Positions 62,065 to 62,954 of a DNA stretch of 62,954 bases are shown piece after piece. The stretch is from Candidatus Nanopelagicaceae bacterium (GTDB lineage: Bacteria; Actinomycetota; Actinomycetes; Nanopelagicales; Nanopelagicaceae). The notes beneath the pieces are model-generated. The model worked only from the letters and a program-made list of their open reading frames with translations. It was not told where the DNA came from and did no database searches. Position numbers and translations under genes: made by a program. Position 1 is the first letter of the stretch. Each line of letters starts with the position of its first letter. Location: NCBI GenBank assembly GCA_947454735.1, contig CANGLK010000005.1:1-62954 (forward strand). Direction: 5' to 3'.

Positions 62065-62085
62065 GATCTGTCCTTTATTACTTAG

Positions 62086-62102
62086 GCGCGGAATTGCCGC
62101 GC
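62086..62102 (-). promoter_or_regulatory. GC-rich hairpin in the rplS leader
   Basis: In the 91-bp gap before rplS, GCGCGG (62086-62091) and CCGCGC (62097-62102) form a perfect six-base stem with a five-base loop, about 22 bp before the start codon. It could be an autoregulatory leader structure or a remnant terminator; there is no T-run. Confidence 0.35.
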
Positions 62103-62155
62103 AGACTGCGTATCTTGCCACAGGAGACCCCTGAGGTGAAAATCGGGCGAACCCC

Positions 62156-62929
62156 TCAATCTAGGCCGAGGAAGCCCTCCAGCTCGGTAAAGAGGCGTGG
62201 GCCGGCAGCGAGAGTCATCATGTAGGGAGCCTGGCCATAGAGGGCGAAGCGAGCGCCAGCCTCAAGGGCGATTAATCCACCGGCAGCCCAATCCCACTCC
62301 TTCAGGCCATGCTCAAAGTAGCCATCGACCCGGCCCATCGCCACATGGCAGAGGTCGACCGCAGCCGCCCCATTTCGACGCAGATCGCGGATGAGTGGAA
62401 GGAGCTTTGAGACATGCTCAATCTGCGCCCCGCGATGGGCGGTGTCATATTGGAAGCCTGTAGCAAGCATTGATCGGTTGAGCTCAATCGGATCGTTGCA
62501 GTAGATGCGCTTTCCATTATGAAAGGCTCCCTCACCGCGAACTGCCCACCAAGTCGAGTTGATGCTCGGTGCGGTCACTACGCCGATTAATTGGCCCGCT
62601 TCATCTTTAGCTGCGATGGAGACATTCCAGCCGGGTAGGTCATAGAGATAGTTGACGGTGCCATCGAGCGGATCGATGACCCAGGTGATTCCAGATTGGC
62701 TCGCGCGTTCTGCACCTTCTTCACCGATCAATCCATCCTGCGGGCGGGCGGCTAAGAGTTCTGCGACGATAAATGCTTCGACCTTGATATCCATCTGAGT
62801 TACGACATCGATTGCTGTCGACTTGGTGTTGACCTCAAGTTCGGCTGGGCGCTCGCTCAACATCGCAGCTGCCTCCCGACCAACGCGCTGGGCAAGTGCG
62901 AGAAGTTCAGCGGTGTTGTGAGCAGTCAT
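62156..62929 (-). CDS. Inositol monophosphatase family protein
   Basis: Mg-dependent sugar phosphatase of the inositol monophosphatase/FIG superfamily. The 257-residue protein has [17 protein letters not shown] (metal-binding Glu), the central [14 protein letters not shown] motif and a C-terminal [25 protein letters not shown]. The substrate may be inositol phosphate, histidinol phosphate or another sugar phosphate. It precedes rplS on the same strand with a 91-bp gap. Confidence 0.92.
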   Translation of the reverse strand: MTAHNTAELLALAQRVGREAAAMLSERPAELEVNTKSTAIDVVTQMDIKVEAFIVAELLAARPQDGLIGEEGAERASQSGITWVIDPLDGTVNYLYDLPGWNVSIAAKDEAGQLIGVVTAPSINSTWWAVRGEGAFHNGKRIYCNDPIELNRSMLATGFQYDTAHRGAQIEHVSKLLPLIRDLRRNGAAAVDLCHVAMGRVDGYFEHGLKEWDWAAGGLIALEAGARFALYGQAPYMMTLAAGPRLFTELEGFLGLD

Positions 62930-62954
62930 AGCCTCAATTCTACCTGCCTCATCA

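Noticed and set aside
1-62954. Prophage, insertion sequence, integron or restriction island
   Set aside because: No transposase, integrase, phage or restriction gene was found and gene order is conserved actinobacterial throughout; the only insertion-like spot is the small unit at 57.9-58.3 kb.

Overview
The window is a contiguous, gene-dense piece of an actinobacterial chromosome with very short intergenic gaps, many 1-, 4- and 8-base gene overlaps, some apparently leaderless starts and moderate GC (judged by eye, well below Streptomyces or Mycobacterium). Gene order follows the conserved actinobacterial block running from the division and cell wall (dcw) cluster through metF, a prenyl synthase, a PknL-position kinase and class II aroG. 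With its compact size, carotenoid genes and TPP-riboswitch-controlled thiamine uptake, it looks like a streamlined freshwater actinobacterium of the acI/Nanopelagicales type (Planktophila-like); that placement is inference.

Region 1 (1-7.5 kb): 5' part of dnaE, rluD, lspA and a DksA/TraR-like protein with a basic repeat tail on the minus strand, then ileS on the plus strand behind a T-box leader that appears to act on translation. Region 2 (7.2-24.2 kb): one long minus-strand dcw operon, mraZ-rsmH-ftsL-ftsI-murE-murF-mraY-murD-ftsW-murG-murC-ftsQ-ftsZ-pgeF-yggS-sepF-yggT, with an MraZ operator of four 10-bp repeats and an mraW-type structured RNA between mraZ and rsmH. No divIVA follows yggT, its usual place. 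Region 3 (24.2-29.5 kb): a DNA damage operon, DUF6504-dnaE2-dinB-DUF3040, behind a perfect LexA box and closed by a terminator.

Region 4 (29.6-42.0 kb): DoxX, a TauE/SafE permease and an MFS transporter, then two carotenoid operons: YbaK-VOC-crtA-like-cruF-like-glycosyltransferase-crtD-like, and crtE-crtI-crtB. They flank a CDP-alcohol phosphatidyltransferase and metF. Together they could make lycopene and turn it into a hydroxylated, further desaturated, possibly ketolated and glycosylated pigment. Region 5 (42.0-50.8 kb): TPP riboswitch-pnuT-P-loop kinase, a four-PASTA Ser/Thr kinase, nfo, an EamA transporter, ltaE, ogt, aroG and a phosphofructokinase with pyrophosphate-type residues.

Region 6 (50.9-63.0 kb): an esterase, glgC/glgA for glycogen, an EamA transporter, uppP, era, dprA, a small-protein unit with its own terminator, comM, yraN, rnhB, lepB (apparently starting at AUU), rplS with an acidic tail, and an inositol monophosphatase-family gene. 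No tRNA, rRNA, CRISPR array, insertion sequence or prophage was seen. The points most worth following up are the thiamine uptake/kinase pair, the SOS polymerase operon, the three RNA elements, the carotenoid tailoring genes and the lepB start.
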